Origin: Motiliproteus sp. MSK22-1
Lineage (GTDB): Bacteria; Pseudomonadota; Gammaproteobacteria; Pseudomonadales; Balneatricaceae
Length of the DNA stretch: 36,097 bases
Direction: 5' to 3'
Assembly (NCBI RefSeq): GCF_001968815.1
Contig: NZ_MIEQ01000054.1
Span: 1-36,097, forward strand
The notes below the pieces were generated by a model, which ran no database searches, was not told the origin of the DNA, and was given only the letters and a program-made list of their open reading frames with translations. Each line of letters opens with the position of its first letter. The first letter of the stretch is position 1. Shown piece by piece: positions 26,787 to 36,078 of the stretch. The translations under genes and the position numbers were made by a program.

Positions 26787-26829
26787 GCCGACCCATCTGT
26801 CAGGTTAAAAAGCTAATGGGTCGGCTTTT
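26787..26829 (+). terminator. Terminator after the ComEA-like gene
   Basis: GCCGACCCAT (26787-26796) pairs perfectly with ATGGGTCGGC (26816-26825) around a 19-nt loop, followed by TTTT. On the other strand no T-run follows, so it mainly serves the forward gene. Confidence 0.6.
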
Positions 26830-26859
26830 GGTTAACTGGCTATCAGCAGGTTAGTGGTT

Positions 26860-27183
26860 TCATCCTGCTTTACGTTCAAGTCTTTCCTTAGCCTTTAAGT
26901 ATTTTGGCATAAGGCCCGCGTCTTCATAAATTGGGTCGCCCTCCTCAATACGCACAACCTTTGATCCTTGGACATAGGGTATTTTTTCTTCGACTTCCCG
27001 GAGTGCGTTACTGATCAGGTTTGCTATGATGTCTTCCGTCGGAAGCTGGTAGACTTCAGCAAGAGCCTCCAGTTTAGCGACATCATCTTTTGAGATGGGG
27101 ATCTTTCGAATAACCTTGGGAAGATGCTCAATTGTATGATGATCCCATGATCTTAGCATGGAAGCGATCGGGGTCTCTGCCAT
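26860..27183 (-). CDS. Small conserved protein of unknown function
   Basis: A 107-residue soluble, acidic protein. I choose ATG 27183 (MAETPIASML) because a clear AGGAG lies 7 bp ahead; an upstream in-frame ATG at 27198 has no such site. Predicted helices cover about 30-70 (SKDDVAKLEALAEVYQLPTEDIIANLISNAL), resembling a short helical or ribbon-helix-helix-like unit, followed by EKIPYVQGSKVVRIEEGDPIYEDAG near the C-terminus. From memory this PYVQGxxV...EGDPIYEDxG block occurs in small Pseudomonas/Marinobacter proteins sometimes labelled 'type 1 pili tip component', a name with no support visible here. No signal peptide or cysteine is present. It is a lone minus-strand gene between forward comEA and ndk. 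I do not assign a function. Confidence 0.75.
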   Translation of the reverse strand: MAETPIASMLRSWDHHTIEHLPKVIRKIPISKDDVAKLEALAEVYQLPTEDIIANLISNALREVEEKIPYVQGSKVVRIEEGDPIYEDAGLMPKYLKAKERLERKAG

Positions 27184-27310
27184 GATTAACTCCTGCAAAA
27201 TTAGTAGCTGTCTAGAGTATAATTATAGTTTAGATCGGTGATGAGGTATTTGCTGGAGAGAAACTTTAAACTCAATGTCGCATTATCGACCTAATCTGTG
27301 TTTATTTTCC

Positions 27311-27339
27311 TTTCTTCCCTGTGTCAGCAGCCTTATAAT
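27311..27339 (+). promoter_or_regulatory. Candidate ndk promoter with inverted repeat over the -10
   Basis: A consensus TATAAT (27334-27339) lies 45 bp before the ndk ATG, with a weak TTTCTT -35 (27311-27316) at 17 bp. CAGCC (27328-27332) and GGCTG (27341-27345) flank the -10 symmetrically. Confidence 0.4.
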
Positions 27340-27384
27340 TGGCTGTTTACTTTCTTGTTAATCTCATGCTATTGGGGAATCTAA

Positions 27385-27792
27385 ATGGCGATTGAACGTA
27401 CACTGTCCATCATCAAGCCTGACGCAGTTGCAAAAAACGTAATTGGTAAAATCTACAGCCGCTTTGAAGATAACGGTCTTAAAGTTGTTGAAGCAAAAAT
27501 GTTGACTCTTTCACAAGAGCTGGCAGGCGGTTTTTACGCTGAGCATGAAGGTCGTCCTTTTTACAATGATCTGGTTGCCTTTATGACGTCTGGTCCTGTG
27601 ATGGTTCAAGTGCTTGAAGGGGAAGATGCCATTGCTAAAAATCGTGATTTGATGGGGGCTACTAACCCTAAAGAGGCTGCTCCAGGCACCATTCGTGCGG
27701 ACTTTGCTGAATCTATCGACGCTAATGCCGTTCATGGTTCTGATTCGCCAGCTTCTGCTGAGCGTGAAGTAGCTTACTTCTTCGGCGCATAA
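27385..27792 (+). CDS. ndk: Nucleoside diphosphate kinase
   Basis: A 135-residue kinase that balances NTP pools through a phospho-histidine intermediate. [18 protein letters not shown] (4-21), the [22 protein letters not shown] block and the active-site His117 in [20 protein letters not shown] are all intact. It ends at FFGA, 6-8 residues shorter than the usual 141-143, so only the variable tail is missing. It opens the ndk-rlmN-pilF-rodZ neighbourhood. Confidence 0.97.
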   Translation: MAIERTLSIIKPDAVAKNVIGKIYSRFEDNGLKVVEAKMLTLSQELAGGFYAEHEGRPFYNDLVAFMTSGPVMVQVLEGEDAIAKNRDLMGATNPKEAAPGTIRADFAESIDANAVHGSDSPASAEREVAYFFGA

Positions 27793-27833
27793 GCGTTACA
27801 AGAAAATACAAGCGCAGTTTATTGCGAGATAAA

Positions 27834-27862
27834 GATCCGGGATGAATTCATCCCGGATTTAT
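27834..27862 (+). terminator. Perfect palindrome, likely ndk terminator
   Basis: ATCCGGGATGAA/TTCATCCCGGAT forms a perfect 24-bp palindrome (27835-27858) 42 bp after the ndk stop, extendable by GATAAA/TTATC with a small bulge. The T-tract is short, so termination may be partial, letting some transcripts reach rlmN. Confidence 0.6.
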
Positions 27863-27908
27863 CTATCCGAAAGATTGGCGCTCCTCTGATTTACCTGGCT
27901 TTATTATC

Positions 27909-29027
27909 ATGAATTCCACTCCTGAAAAAACTAACTTGTTGGGCTTCTCAAAGGCAAAAATGGAAGCCTTTTTTGAAAGCATCGGCGAAAAAAAATTCCG
28001 TGCAATTCAAGTTGTGAAGTGGATTCATCAACAAGGAGTTGAAGACTTTGATGAGATGACCAACTTGGGTAAGGCTTTACGTGCCAAACTCAAAGAAGTG
28101 GCTAAGATATGTGAGCCAGAAGTTGTCTATCAGGATTATTCAGAAGACGGTACACGAAAGTGGGCGATTAAAGTGGATGGAGGAAGCCTTGTCGAAACGG
28201 TGCTCATTCCTGAAGGTGATCGTGCAACGCTTTGTGTATCCTCTCAAGTCGGTTGCTCGCTGGATTGTAGCTTTTGTTCTACCGGTAAGCAGGGGTTTAA
28301 CCGTAACCTCACGGCTGCAGAAGTTATAGGCCAATTGAGAGTGGCTATAAAATCCTTTGGTCCCATAGATCCTAAGGGGCCTCGAAGAGTGACCAACGTT
28401 GTAATGATGGGCATGGGCGAACCGCTGATGAACTTTGAGGCAGTTGTCGATGCTATGTCGTTGATGATGGAAGACAATGCTTACGGTCTTTCTAAACGCC
28501 GAGTTACGCTCAGTACAGCTGGACTTGTGCCTGCTATTGACAAGCTGAGTGAGCAGTTGGATGTGTCTCTTGCGTTGTCCTTACATGCACCGAATGATGC
28601 TTTGCGAAATGAATTAGTGCCGTTGAACAAGCGTTATCCTATTAAAGAGGTTAAGGCTGCTTGTCTGCGTTATTTGGATCGCTTGAATGATAAACGGGTG
28701 ATTACTATCGAATATACGATGATCGATGGTGTTAATGATTCACCTGAATTGGCTCGGGAGTTGGTTGGATTATTAAAAGATTTACCTTGCAAGCTCAATC
28801 TGATTCCGTTTAATCCATTTCCTAATTCTGGATACAAGCGTTCAAAGAAGCAGGCGATTGATTATTTTAAGGAAATCACCAGCAGGTCTGGTATTGTGAC
28901 GACTGTGCGTACTACTCGGGGTGAAGACATTGATGCTGCTTGTGGTCAACTGGTTGGTCAGGTTGATGATAGAACCCGACGCAGCCAGAAATATATTCCG
29001 GTAGTGCAGGAAGTGATATCAAAATAG
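27909..29027 (+). CDS. rlmN: Dual-specificity 23S rRNA/tRNA adenine-C2 methyltransferase RlmN
   Basis: A 372-residue radical-SAM enzyme that methylates A2503 of 23S rRNA and A37 of some tRNAs. The iron-sulfur site is C-x3-C-x2-C (C116, C120, C123) in [27 protein letters not shown] (168-177) binds SAM, and the methyl-accepting Cys345 is in [11 protein letters not shown] near the C-terminus, as in E. coli Cys355. Everything needed for activity is visible. pilF starts about 20 bp after its stop. Confidence 0.97.
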   Translation: MNSTPEKTNLLGFSKAKMEAFFESIGEKKFRAIQVVKWIHQQGVEDFDEMTNLGKALRAKLKEVAKICEPEVVYQDYSEDGTRKWAIKVDGGSLVETVLIPEGDRATLCVSSQVGCSLDCSFCSTGKQGFNRNLTAAEVIGQLRVAIKSFGPIDPKGPRRVTNVVMMGMGEPLMNFEAVVDAMSLMMEDNAYGLSKRRVTLSTAGLVPAIDKLSEQLDVSLALSLHAPNDALRNELVPLNKRYPIKEVKAACLRYLDRLNDKRVITIEYTMIDGVNDSPELARELVGLLKDLPCKLNLIPFNPFPNSGYKRSKKQAIDYFKEITSRSGIVTTVRTTRGEDIDAACGQLVGQVDDRTRRSQKYIPVVQEVISK

Positions 29028-29047
29028 ATTTTTTGCATGGAGTGGGT

Positions 29048-29818
29048 GTGAAGCAACTTTCAATATTTCTGGTATTTTGTTCTTTGGTGTTGACCGGGTG
29101 CGGCGTTGAACAGGTACCTGTGGTCAGTGAAGCCTCTGCAGAGGCAAGAATCGATGTGCGTATTCGCTGGGCGAAGGAACATATCCGTAAGGGGGAATAT
29201 GAGGAAGCTAAACGCCCTTTGACAGGGGCATTAGAAGTTGACAAGGGGAGCCCTAAGGCTTTGAACTTATTGGCTTTTGTTTTTCAGCAGCAGGGGGATA
29301 TGGTCCTTGCTGAGGAGTATTACAAGCGAATGCTGAAATCTGACGCTTCTTTCGCACCAGGGCGTAATAATTATGGCATCTTTTTAATGATTCAAAACCG
29401 TTACGACGAAGCTTGCCCTCATCTTGCTGCAGCATCAAATGATCCTCTTTACACTGGACGGCCCCAGGCGCTGGAAAACTTAGCTGGTTGTTATCAACTT
29501 GCAGGGGATCACGAGCTTTCGGAAGAAACCTATCGACGTGTATTGCGATTAACACCAAATTCGTCGATTACATTGATTGAACTGGCAAGTCTTGTGTACG
29601 AGCGTGGTGAATCAGGTGAAGCCTGGCAGTTATTTGACCGTTTTTCTGAGTTGGTTAACCAAAGAAAAGTGGAGCACTCTGCTAAAAGTCTATGGCTAGG
29701 TGTCCGTCTTTCGCGGGAGGGTAGAGATCCCAGTATGGCGGCCACCTATGCTTTGCTATTAAAAAATCTCTTTCCGCAATCGTCTGAATATCAGTTGTAT
29801 AAGGAGTCTCGGCAGTGA
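29048..29818 (+). CDS. pilF: Type IV pilus biogenesis/stability lipoprotein PilF (PilW)
   Basis: A 256-residue lipoprotein: signal MKQLSIFLVFCSLVLTGC with an LTGC lipobox, then TPR repeats (AKEHIRKGEYEEAKRPLTGAL, ALNLLAFVFQQQGDMVLAEEYY, PQALENLAGCYQLAGDHELSEETYRRVL). PilF helps the PilQ secretin insert and multimerise in the outer membrane. I choose GTG 29048 because GGAG lies just upstream; TTG 29033 would add five residues. The stop overlaps the rodZ start (GTGA). Its place between rlmN and rodZ is the pseudomonad arrangement. Confidence 0.9.
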   Translation: MKQLSIFLVFCSLVLTGCGVEQVPVVSEASAEARIDVRIRWAKEHIRKGEYEEAKRPLTGALEVDKGSPKALNLLAFVFQQQGDMVLAEEYYKRMLKSDASFAPGRNNYGIFLMIQNRYDEACPHLAAASNDPLYTGRPQALENLAGCYQLAGDHELSEETYRRVLRLTPNSSITLIELASLVYERGESGEAWQLFDRFSELVNQRKVEHSAKSLWLGVRLSREGRDPSMAATYALLLKNLFPQSSEYQLYKESRQ

Positions 29819-31026
29819 GCGAGTTACAGCGGGAAGCTGTTGAGTTTTGCGATGATGAGCTATCAGCGGGTCAGCGCTTAAAATCAGCAAGAGAGGCGAG
29901 AAACCTTAGTATAGAGGACGTATCCGCGCGGCTGAATATCTCAGCAAAATATATTCGAGCACTTGAAGAACTTGATTTCGAATCCTTACCTGGGCTGCCT
30001 TTTGTTAGAGGTTATATCCGCTCATATGCCCGTTTTGTTGAATTATCAGGCGATGAGCTGGTGGTAAGTTTTAATCGGTATGCTCAAGTCGGTGATGTCG
30101 GGCCGGTTGCTTCGATTAATAAGGTTGGAAGGCAGGTAAAGCTGAGTGATCCGCTAATGCGGACATCCATGTTTATATTTTTCCTGGCGGTTTTAGGGAT
30201 TAGTGTCTGGTGGTGGCAAACCCAATCCGGGAATTCTTTACCAGATATTTTTAATCTTGATCCAGCTGTAGGTGTTGATACTGGAGATAGCGAAACAGCT
30301 GAAAATGAGTCTGGTCCACAAACAGCAGAAAGTAAGCTTCAGGCTCGTTTAGCGGAAATACAGACAGAGTCGGAACAGCAGACGACTATGTCAGATGAGA
30401 GTGCGGAAACAGGTACTGTCAATAATGATCCGACGGAAGCTGACCCAGAGTATCTATCTGCTGAGGAAATTCAGCGAATAGCGGCTGAGTTAGCAAAAAC
30501 CGACAATGAGACTGACATTAATAGCGATACAAACAACGGTGAGCAAACTGTTGATCCCAGGGGGGCTGGTACCGAGGTAAGCACTGCTGGTGAGTTAATT
30601 GAAACTGCACCGGCAACCAATGACAATGAAAGTGCTGTAGAACAAGACAGTACTGCAGAAGCGATACCCGGTACTGCAGTTGATGATTCTATTACGTCTA
30701 CCGATGTGTCAAATCAAGAGAGTGTGGTATCGGCTGAAAGTGAAGTCCCTGCTGATGATTTGACTGCTGACACTGTCAAGCCGGTCGCTAAGTTGGAGTT
30801 ACAGTTTGTTGGAGATTGCTGGGTTAGCATTCGAGATGCTAAAGGAAAGCTGATATTTGCTAACACCAAGCGGGCAGGAGATGTCTTGGAGTTGGATCTG
30901 GAAGCGTCAGCAAACTTGTTGGTTGGCAGGGTTTCTGCGGTGAGCCGTGCCTTTTTTGGGGGTAAAGATCTCCAATTGGCCCAACTGGCTCGTAAGGATG
31001 TAGCTCGCCTAGAGCTCAATTTCTAA
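29815..31026 (+). CDS. rodZ: Cytoskeletal protein RodZ
   Basis: A 403-residue bitopic inner-membrane protein linking MreB to cell-wall synthesis. The N-terminal Xre-type helix-turn-helix domain covers 17-90 (GQRLKSAREARNLSIEDVS, RGYIRSYARFV), one membrane helix lies at about 116-134 (MFIFFLAVLGISVWWW), followed by a ~190-residue acidic, Thr/Ser/Glu-rich disordered linker and a C-terminal periplasmic DUF4115 domain (about 325-403, LELQFVGDCWVSIRDAKG). GTG start overlapping the pilF stop implies coupling. ispG, normally next, is absent; hisS starts 30 bp after. Confidence 0.93.
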   Translation: MSELQREAVEFCDDELSAGQRLKSAREARNLSIEDVSARLNISAKYIRALEELDFESLPGLPFVRGYIRSYARFVELSGDELVVSFNRYAQVGDVGPVASINKVGRQVKLSDPLMRTSMFIFFLAVLGISVWWWQTQSGNSLPDIFNLDPAVGVDTGDSETAENESGPQTAESKLQARLAEIQTESEQQTTMSDESAETGTVNNDPTEADPEYLSAEEIQRIAAELAKTDNETDINSDTNNGEQTVDPRGAGTEVSTAGELIETAPATNDNESAVEQDSTAEAIPGTAVDDSITSTDVSNQESVVSAESEVPADDLTADTVKPVAKLELQFVGDCWVSIRDAKGKLIFANTKRAGDVLELDLEASANLLVGRVSAVSRAFFGGKDLQLAQLARKDVARLELNF

Positions 31027-31056
31027 TATTAACTTCCCCTATTTAGGAACGTAACA

Positions 31057-32325
31057 TTGGCCAAGATTAAAGCCATTAGAGGAATGAATGACATTCTTCC
31101 TGACCAGTCACCGACATGGCGCTACCTGGAAGCGACTGTTGAGAAGGTTGTCGGGCAATACGCCTATAGTGAAATAAGATTACCTATCGTCGAAAAAACA
31201 GAGCTGTTTAAGCGTTCAATCGGTGAAGTTACCGATATCGTCGAAAAAGAAATGTACACCTTTGATGATCGTAATAACGATAGCTTAACGTTACGGCCCG
31301 AGGGCACTGCAGGTTGTGTCAGGGCGGGTGAAGAACATGGATTGCTTTTTAACCAAACGCAAAGACTCTGGTATAAAGGCCCAATGTTCCGCTACGAGAA
31401 ACCTCAAAAAGGTCGCTATCGGCAGTTTCATCAAATAGGGATTGAAACTTTTGGCATGGCCAGTGCTGATATCGACGCTGAAGTTATTATGGTTTCAGCT
31501 CGCCTTTGGAAAGAGCTGGGCTTGCTTGACTCGGTTAGGTTGCAGTTGAACTCCCTTGGAAGTAATGAAGCCCGTGCTAACTACCGTGACGCGTTGGTTA
31601 GTTATCTGGATATTCATTTTGATAAACTTGATGAAGACTCCCAGCGTCGACTAAGCAGTAATCCGTTGCGTGTTCTTGATTCTAAAGATGAGTCTACGCA
31701 GAGGGTCTTGGAGAATGCTCCTGTTCTGAGCGAATATCTGGATGAGGAGTCTGCCACCCACTTCTCTGAGCTTAGAGATATTTTGGATCGGGCTGGGATT
31801 GCTTATGAAATAAACCCTCGTCTGGTGAGAGGGTTGGATTATTATTGCAAAACGGTTTTTGAGTGGGTAACGGATAAGCTGGGTGCCCAGGGAACTGTTT
31901 GTGCTGGTGGCCGTTATGATGGCTTGGTAAAACAGCTTGGTGGTCGCCCAACCCCGGCAGTTGGTTTTGCAATGGGGATAGAGCGTTTGGTTCTGATGCT
32001 GGAAACGTTAGATTTAGTCCCTGCTGAACTAAAATGTTCCTTAGATCTTTATCTTGCGGCAGAGCAAAAGGGTCTGCAACCAAATGTATTGCTGCTGGCT
32101 GAAAATATACGACAAATTGATCCTGAGCTAAGAGTGATGACTCACTGTAGCGGCCTCAAGAATATCAACAATAAAGCTCGGCAGACTGGGGCTGGGCAGA
32201 TAGCATTGTTGAATGAACAGGAAGGTAGAATAAGTGTCGCATACTGGAATCAAGATAATCCACGTATAGATATGAGTGAGCAGGAGTTTTTGGCGCTTAT
32301 CGAAAGTAATATGTCTTCGAGTTGA
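31057..32325 (+). CDS. hisS: Histidyl-tRNA synthetase
   Basis: A 422-residue class II aminoacyl-tRNA synthetase. [14 protein letters not shown] opens the protein. Motif 2 is [19 protein letters not shown], the histidine-specific loop [13 protein letters not shown] and motif 3 [14 protein letters not shown]. The C-terminal anticodon-binding domain covers the last ~90 residues. The start is TTG 31057 with TAGGAAC 6-9 bp upstream; it matches the E. coli N-terminus, so the TTG is the natural start. The 30-bp gap from rodZ suggests one operon. Confidence 0.97.
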   Translation: MAKIKAIRGMNDILPDQSPTWRYLEATVEKVVGQYAYSEIRLPIVEKTELFKRSIGEVTDIVEKEMYTFDDRNNDSLTLRPEGTAGCVRAGEEHGLLFNQTQRLWYKGPMFRYEKPQKGRYRQFHQIGIETFGMASADIDAEVIMVSARLWKELGLLDSVRLQLNSLGSNEARANYRDALVSYLDIHFDKLDEDSQRRLSSNPLRVLDSKDESTQRVLENAPVLSEYLDEESATHFSELRDILDRAGIAYEINPRLVRGLDYYCKTVFEWVTDKLGAQGTVCAGGRYDGLVKQLGGRPTPAVGFAMGIERLVLMLETLDLVPAELKCSLDLYLAAEQKGLQPNVLLLAENIRQIDPELRVMTHCSGLKNINNKARQTGAGQIALLNEQEGRISVAYWNQDNPRIDMSEQEFLALIESNMSSS

Positions 32326-32476
32326 TAGCTCTGATGGCGACTGCCTAAATGGTTGTCGGCCTGGTTGCCAGGAAGAAGGGATATATCGATTGTTGTAATT
32401 GATAGTTGTTAGAGTCAGCCGTATGTCTTGTCAGGCGGTGAGAATAATAGTGACGAGTTTTGGATAGGAGTCCAGA

Positions 32477-33133
32477 GTGACTGAACTGCGTACAGAAGAA
32501 GAACAGATTGAAGTAATTAAAAACTGGTGGAAAGAAAATGGCCGCTCAACTGTTTTTGGAGTTTTGGCGGCCATAGCTATCGTATTGGGCTGGAGAGGGT
32601 GGCAGCAAAGTATCCAGAATGCTGCAGAGCAGGCATCTGTCCTTTATCAGAACATGCAGGCGGCGATTGTTGTTCAGCCGGGACAGACATTAGACGAGGA
32701 AAAGCGCAAAACTGCTGAGCATCTTGCCGGGCAACTGAAAACAGACTTTGGTGATCTTGCTTATGCCCAGTATGCAGCATTGTGGTTGGCTAAAAGCGCT
32801 GTAGAGACTGGGAATCTGTCGTTGGCACAAACGGAATTGGAATGGGTGCTTGAGCGTAAGCCTATGGAAGGTATTGCTCGCATTACCGAATTGCGATTAG
32901 CTCGTGTTCTGTTGGCCCAGGACAAAGCTGAAGAGGCACTTAAATATCTTAATAAGGAGCCGGCTGAAGGTTTTCAAGCCAGTTATTATGAGGTGAAAGG
33001 TGACGTATATGAGGCGATGGGGCGCACGGATGAGGCACGTGAAGCTTATACAAAAGCTGGCTCTTCTTCGCAGGGTGGACAGCGTCCAATTTTGACAATG
33101 AAGCTTGATAACCTGGCTGCCGAGGACAACTAA
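32477..33133 (+). CDS. yfgM: YfgM-family TPR membrane protein
   Basis: A 218-residue protein with a cytoplasmic N-terminus (TELRTEEEQIEVIKNWWKENG), one membrane helix at about 24-42 and a periplasmic TPR-like domain (ALKYLNKEP, YEVKGDVYEAMGRTDEAREAYTKAG). In E. coli YfgM associates with PpiD and the Sec translocon. GTG 32477 is preceded by AGGAG. Its TAA overlaps the bamB ATG (TAATG), so the two are translationally coupled. Confidence 0.93.
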   Translation: MTELRTEEEQIEVIKNWWKENGRSTVFGVLAAIAIVLGWRGWQQSIQNAAEQASVLYQNMQAAIVVQPGQTLDEEKRKTAEHLAGQLKTDFGDLAYAQYAALWLAKSAVETGNLSLAQTELEWVLERKPMEGIARITELRLARVLLAQDKAEEALKYLNKEPAEGFQASYYEVKGDVYEAMGRTDEAREAYTKAGSSSQGGQRPILTMKLDNLAAEDN

Positions 33134-34278
33134 TGAAGATGGTACGGTTTTGGTGCTTCTTTTTTACATTAGTGCTTCTTGGTGGCTGTAGCTGGTGGGA
33201 TTCCGAAGAGCAGATTGAACCTGCGAAGCTGGTGTCTATTGATGAAGAGCGTAAAGTCAAAAAACTGTGGTCAACCAAAATCGGTGAAGGGCTTGGAGCA
33301 ACCTACAATGAGTTAAAGCCTGCCATTCTTGGTAGTCGAATCTATGTGTCGGACATTGAGGGAAACCTGCAGGCGTTAGATCGAGACAGCGGCTCTACAA
33401 TATGGACGCAAAAGGTAAACTCACGAATTGGTAGTGCGGTAGGTGTTGGTGATGGCAAAGTTTTAGTCACCACTTTAGATGGTCGGATTCATGTCTTTAA
33501 AGCCTTGGATGGCGAACCTCTTTGGACGGCACGTTTAAGTAGCGAGTCTGTTGCTCCGCCGCAATCAAATCAGCACCTGGTTCTGGTGCAGACGATTGAT
33601 GGTCGTTTGACTGCTTTGTCTCCCGTCTCCGGTGAACGTTTATGGAGTTATAATGCGCAAATACCAGCGCTCAGTTTACGGGGTACCAGTACGCCGCTTT
33701 TGACAGAACGGATGAGCTTTGCCGGGTTTTCAAATGGAAAAGTTGTAGCACTAAATAATAAGAATGGTGACCTGGTCTGGGAACAGCGTGTTGCGGTTCC
33801 TCAGGGTAAAACAGAACTTGAACGAATAGTTGATGTTGATGGCGAGCTGCTTCTGTCAGGTGACAAGTTATATGTCAGCAGTTATCAGGGGCGTTTGGTC
33901 TCAATTTCCGCTGGAAATGGGCGATTGATCTGGAATAAAAGTGTATCCAGCTTCCGCGGTGTTGCAGAAAATCTGTCTCAGTTATTTGTGAGTGATGCAG
34001 AAGGAAATGTAAGAGCATTTGAGAAAAATAATGGTCTTGAGTTCTGGAAGCAGGATGCGCTCTTTTATCGTCAATCTACGGCACCTGTTGTTATTAAAAA
34101 TGCTGTAGCAGTAGCGGATTTTGAAGGCTATGTCCATTTCTTATCGCCACAGGATGGCCATTTTATGGCACGTTTACAAGTTGATTCATCCGGGGTCCGT
34201 GGGCCAATGATTAGTGTTGATGATGTTCTTTACGTTTATGGTAACAGCGGTCGTTTGACAGCATTGACGATAGAGTAA
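33133..34278 (+). CDS. bamB: Outer-membrane assembly lipoprotein BamB
   Basis: A 381-residue lipoprotein of the BAM complex, which folds outer-membrane proteins. The signal and lipobox are MKMVRFWCFFFTLVLLGGC, followed by eight repeats of a PQQ-type beta-propeller (for example YVSDIEGNLQALDRDSGSTIW and VSSYQGRLVSISAGNGRLIW). It is coupled to yfgM by a one-base overlap and followed by der after 175 bp, as in E. coli and Pseudomonas. Confidence 0.96.
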   Translation: MKMVRFWCFFFTLVLLGGCSWWDSEEQIEPAKLVSIDEERKVKKLWSTKIGEGLGATYNELKPAILGSRIYVSDIEGNLQALDRDSGSTIWTQKVNSRIGSAVGVGDGKVLVTTLDGRIHVFKALDGEPLWTARLSSESVAPPQSNQHLVLVQTIDGRLTALSPVSGERLWSYNAQIPALSLRGTSTPLLTERMSFAGFSNGKVVALNNKNGDLVWEQRVAVPQGKTELERIVDVDGELLLSGDKLYVSSYQGRLVSISAGNGRLIWNKSVSSFRGVAENLSQLFVSDAEGNVRAFEKNNGLEFWKQDALFYRQSTAPVVIKNAVAVADFEGYVHFLSPQDGHFMARLQVDSSGVRGPMISVDDVLYVYGNSGRLTALTIE

Positions 34279-34453
34279 TGGCTGGGTACCTGAGAGGGAT
34301 GGTGAACTTCGGAAGGGACCAACATTACCAGATTTGACTTGATGCTATACATGTCACGCGATTTTTTTAAACAGTAGTTGTTCAGTGGGTATAGCGGGCG
34401 TGATATGCAGTCGGTGCCCTTCTCTTTTTTGTTAGTGTATGCAGGTTTGATAG

Positions 34454-35869
34454 ATGATCCCCGTTATTGCCCTGGTTGGGCGCCCCAATGTTGGAAAATC
34501 CACCCTTTTTAATCGACTGACTCGCTCACGGGATGCATTGGTGGCCGATTTGCCAGGGCTGACTCGCGATAGAAAGTATGGTGAGGGACGTATTGATGAG
34601 CGGGATTTTATTGTCATTGATACCGGCGGTATCAGTGGTGATGAGCGCGGTATTGATAGTGCCATGGCTGAGCAGTCTCTGGTAGCTATAGATGAAGCAG
34701 ATGTAGTTGTTTTTCTGGTTGATGGTCGTAGTGGATTGAACCCTGCTGATGAAATGATTGCGAAGCACCTGCGTATGTCTGACAAGCCTTATTATCTTGC
34801 AGTCAATAAAACAGATGGTGTCGATCCTGATGTGGCGATGGCTGATTTTTATGAAATGGGATTGACGCAGCCCATTCCGATAGCGGCTTCGCACGGTCGT
34901 GGAGTACGCAGTCTTATTGATGAGGTGTTAGGTGAGTTTCCTGAACCGGCCGAAATAGATGCTGATGAGGAAGCTGAAAAGGGGGTCCGCATAGCCATTG
35001 TTGGACGGCCAAATGTTGGTAAGTCAACACTGGTCAATCGGATGCTTGGTGAAGATCGCGTTGTAGTATATGACCAGCCAGGCACTACGCGTGACAGTAT
35101 TTACATTCCTTATGTTCGTCATGACAAACCTTATACCTTAATAGACACAGCGGGAGTACGTCGTCGTAAAAATATTAAGGAAGCGGTAGAAAAGTTTTCT
35201 ATTGTGAAGACTTTACAGGCGATCAAAGATGCGCACGTAGTCGTAACAGTAATGGATGCTCAGGAAGGGATGACCGAACAAGACTTGCATATGCTGGGGT
35301 TTGTACTGGATTCCGGGCGGGCACTGGTTATTGCTGTGAATAAGTGGGATGGGATGACAGCTGAAGAAAAAGATTCAGTACGTAGTCAGCTGGAACGACG
35401 GTTGGTTTTCACAGATTTTGCTAATATCCACTTTATTTCTGCTTTGCATGGTTCTGGTGTGGGCAATCTTTATGAGTCAATCGAAGAGGCTTATGCCTCT
35501 GCTATGGGCAAATGGTCAACGAGTAAGCTAACAAAGCTTCTCGAAGATGTGGTTGCAGACCATCAGCCCCCGCTGGTTCATGGGCGTCGAATCAAATTGC
35601 GTTATGCGCACCAGGGTGGTTCGAATCCTCCATTATTTATTGTCCATGGTAACCAGACAGATCAGCTTCCTGCTTCATATAAGCGGTATTTGCAGAATAA
35701 ATTTATCTCAGTGCTAAAAATCAAGGGCACCCCTGTTCGATTTGAGTTCAAGTCTGGGGATAATCCCTTTGAAGGGAAGAAGAACGTCTTGAGTCGTCGT
35801 CAGCTTCAGAAAAAAGAACGGCTGAAAGAGTTCACTAAAAAGTCTAAGAAGAAGTCTAAAAAACGCTAA
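34454..35869 (+). CDS. der: Ribosome-assembly GTPase Der (EngA)
   Basis: A 471-residue protein with two tandem GTPase domains and a KH-like C-terminal domain, needed for 50S maturation. Both P-loops are GRPNVGKS (9-16 and 184-191). G3 DTGG and DTAG, and G4 NKTD and NKWD, are intact. The KH-like part includes [18 protein letters not shown], and the tail is highly basic ([19 protein letters not shown]). The ATG follows AGGTTTGATAG. Confidence 0.97.
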   Translation: MIPVIALVGRPNVGKSTLFNRLTRSRDALVADLPGLTRDRKYGEGRIDERDFIVIDTGGISGDERGIDSAMAEQSLVAIDEADVVVFLVDGRSGLNPADEMIAKHLRMSDKPYYLAVNKTDGVDPDVAMADFYEMGLTQPIPIAASHGRGVRSLIDEVLGEFPEPAEIDADEEAEKGVRIAIVGRPNVGKSTLVNRMLGEDRVVVYDQPGTTRDSIYIPYVRHDKPYTLIDTAGVRRRKNIKEAVEKFSIVKTLQAIKDAHVVVTVMDAQEGMTEQDLHMLGFVLDSGRALVIAVNKWDGMTAEEKDSVRSQLERRLVFTDFANIHFISALHGSGVGNLYESIEEAYASAMGKWSTSKLTKLLEDVVADHQPPLVHGRRIKLRYAHQGGSNPPLFIVHGNQTDQLPASYKRYLQNKFISVLKIKGTPVRFEFKSGDNPFEGKKNVLSRRQLQKKERLKEFTKKSKKKSKKR

Positions 35870-35922
35870 TGAGCCGATATGGTAAGAATATTTAAATAGT
35901 TTTAAAATATTCAAAGAGTCTG

Positions 35923-35950
35923 TTGACTCTCTGAACGGGGTCTGTAGAAT
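35923..35950 (+). promoter_or_regulatory. Strong stable-RNA-type promoter
   Basis: TTGACT (35923-35928) and TAGAAT (35945-35950) are 16 bp apart. Upstream is an A/T-rich stretch (35888-35920) like an UP element; downstream is a GC-rich discriminator (ACGCCCCC), the signature of growth-rate and stringently controlled rRNA/tRNA promoters. It has no protein gene after it within the window. Confidence 0.75.
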
Positions 35951-35990
35951 ACGCCCCCACGTTGTCGCTGAAGGCGGCAATAGAAGTCCA

Positions 35991-36064
35991 GCAAAACCCA
36001 AGCAGCATCAGGTTTTGCAGCGGTTGATTGAAGATCTCACCGAGGTGAATGACTGAATCAACCG
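35991..36064 (+). other. Hairpin-rich leader downstream of the stable-RNA promoter
   Basis: GCAAAACC (35991-35998) pairs with GGTTTTGC (36011-36018). CGGTTGATT (36021-36029) pairs with AATCAACCG (36056-36064), enclosing a small TCAC-CGAG-GTGA tetraloop hairpin (36037-36048). Structured spacers like this are common in rRNA and tRNA leaders. Confidence 0.5.
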
Positions 36065-36078
36065 GCTGAAATAAACAG

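Noticed and set aside
34276-34335. 19-codon frame overlapping the bamB stop (TAATG)
   Set aside because: Too short, no family resemblance; the overlap is common by chance.
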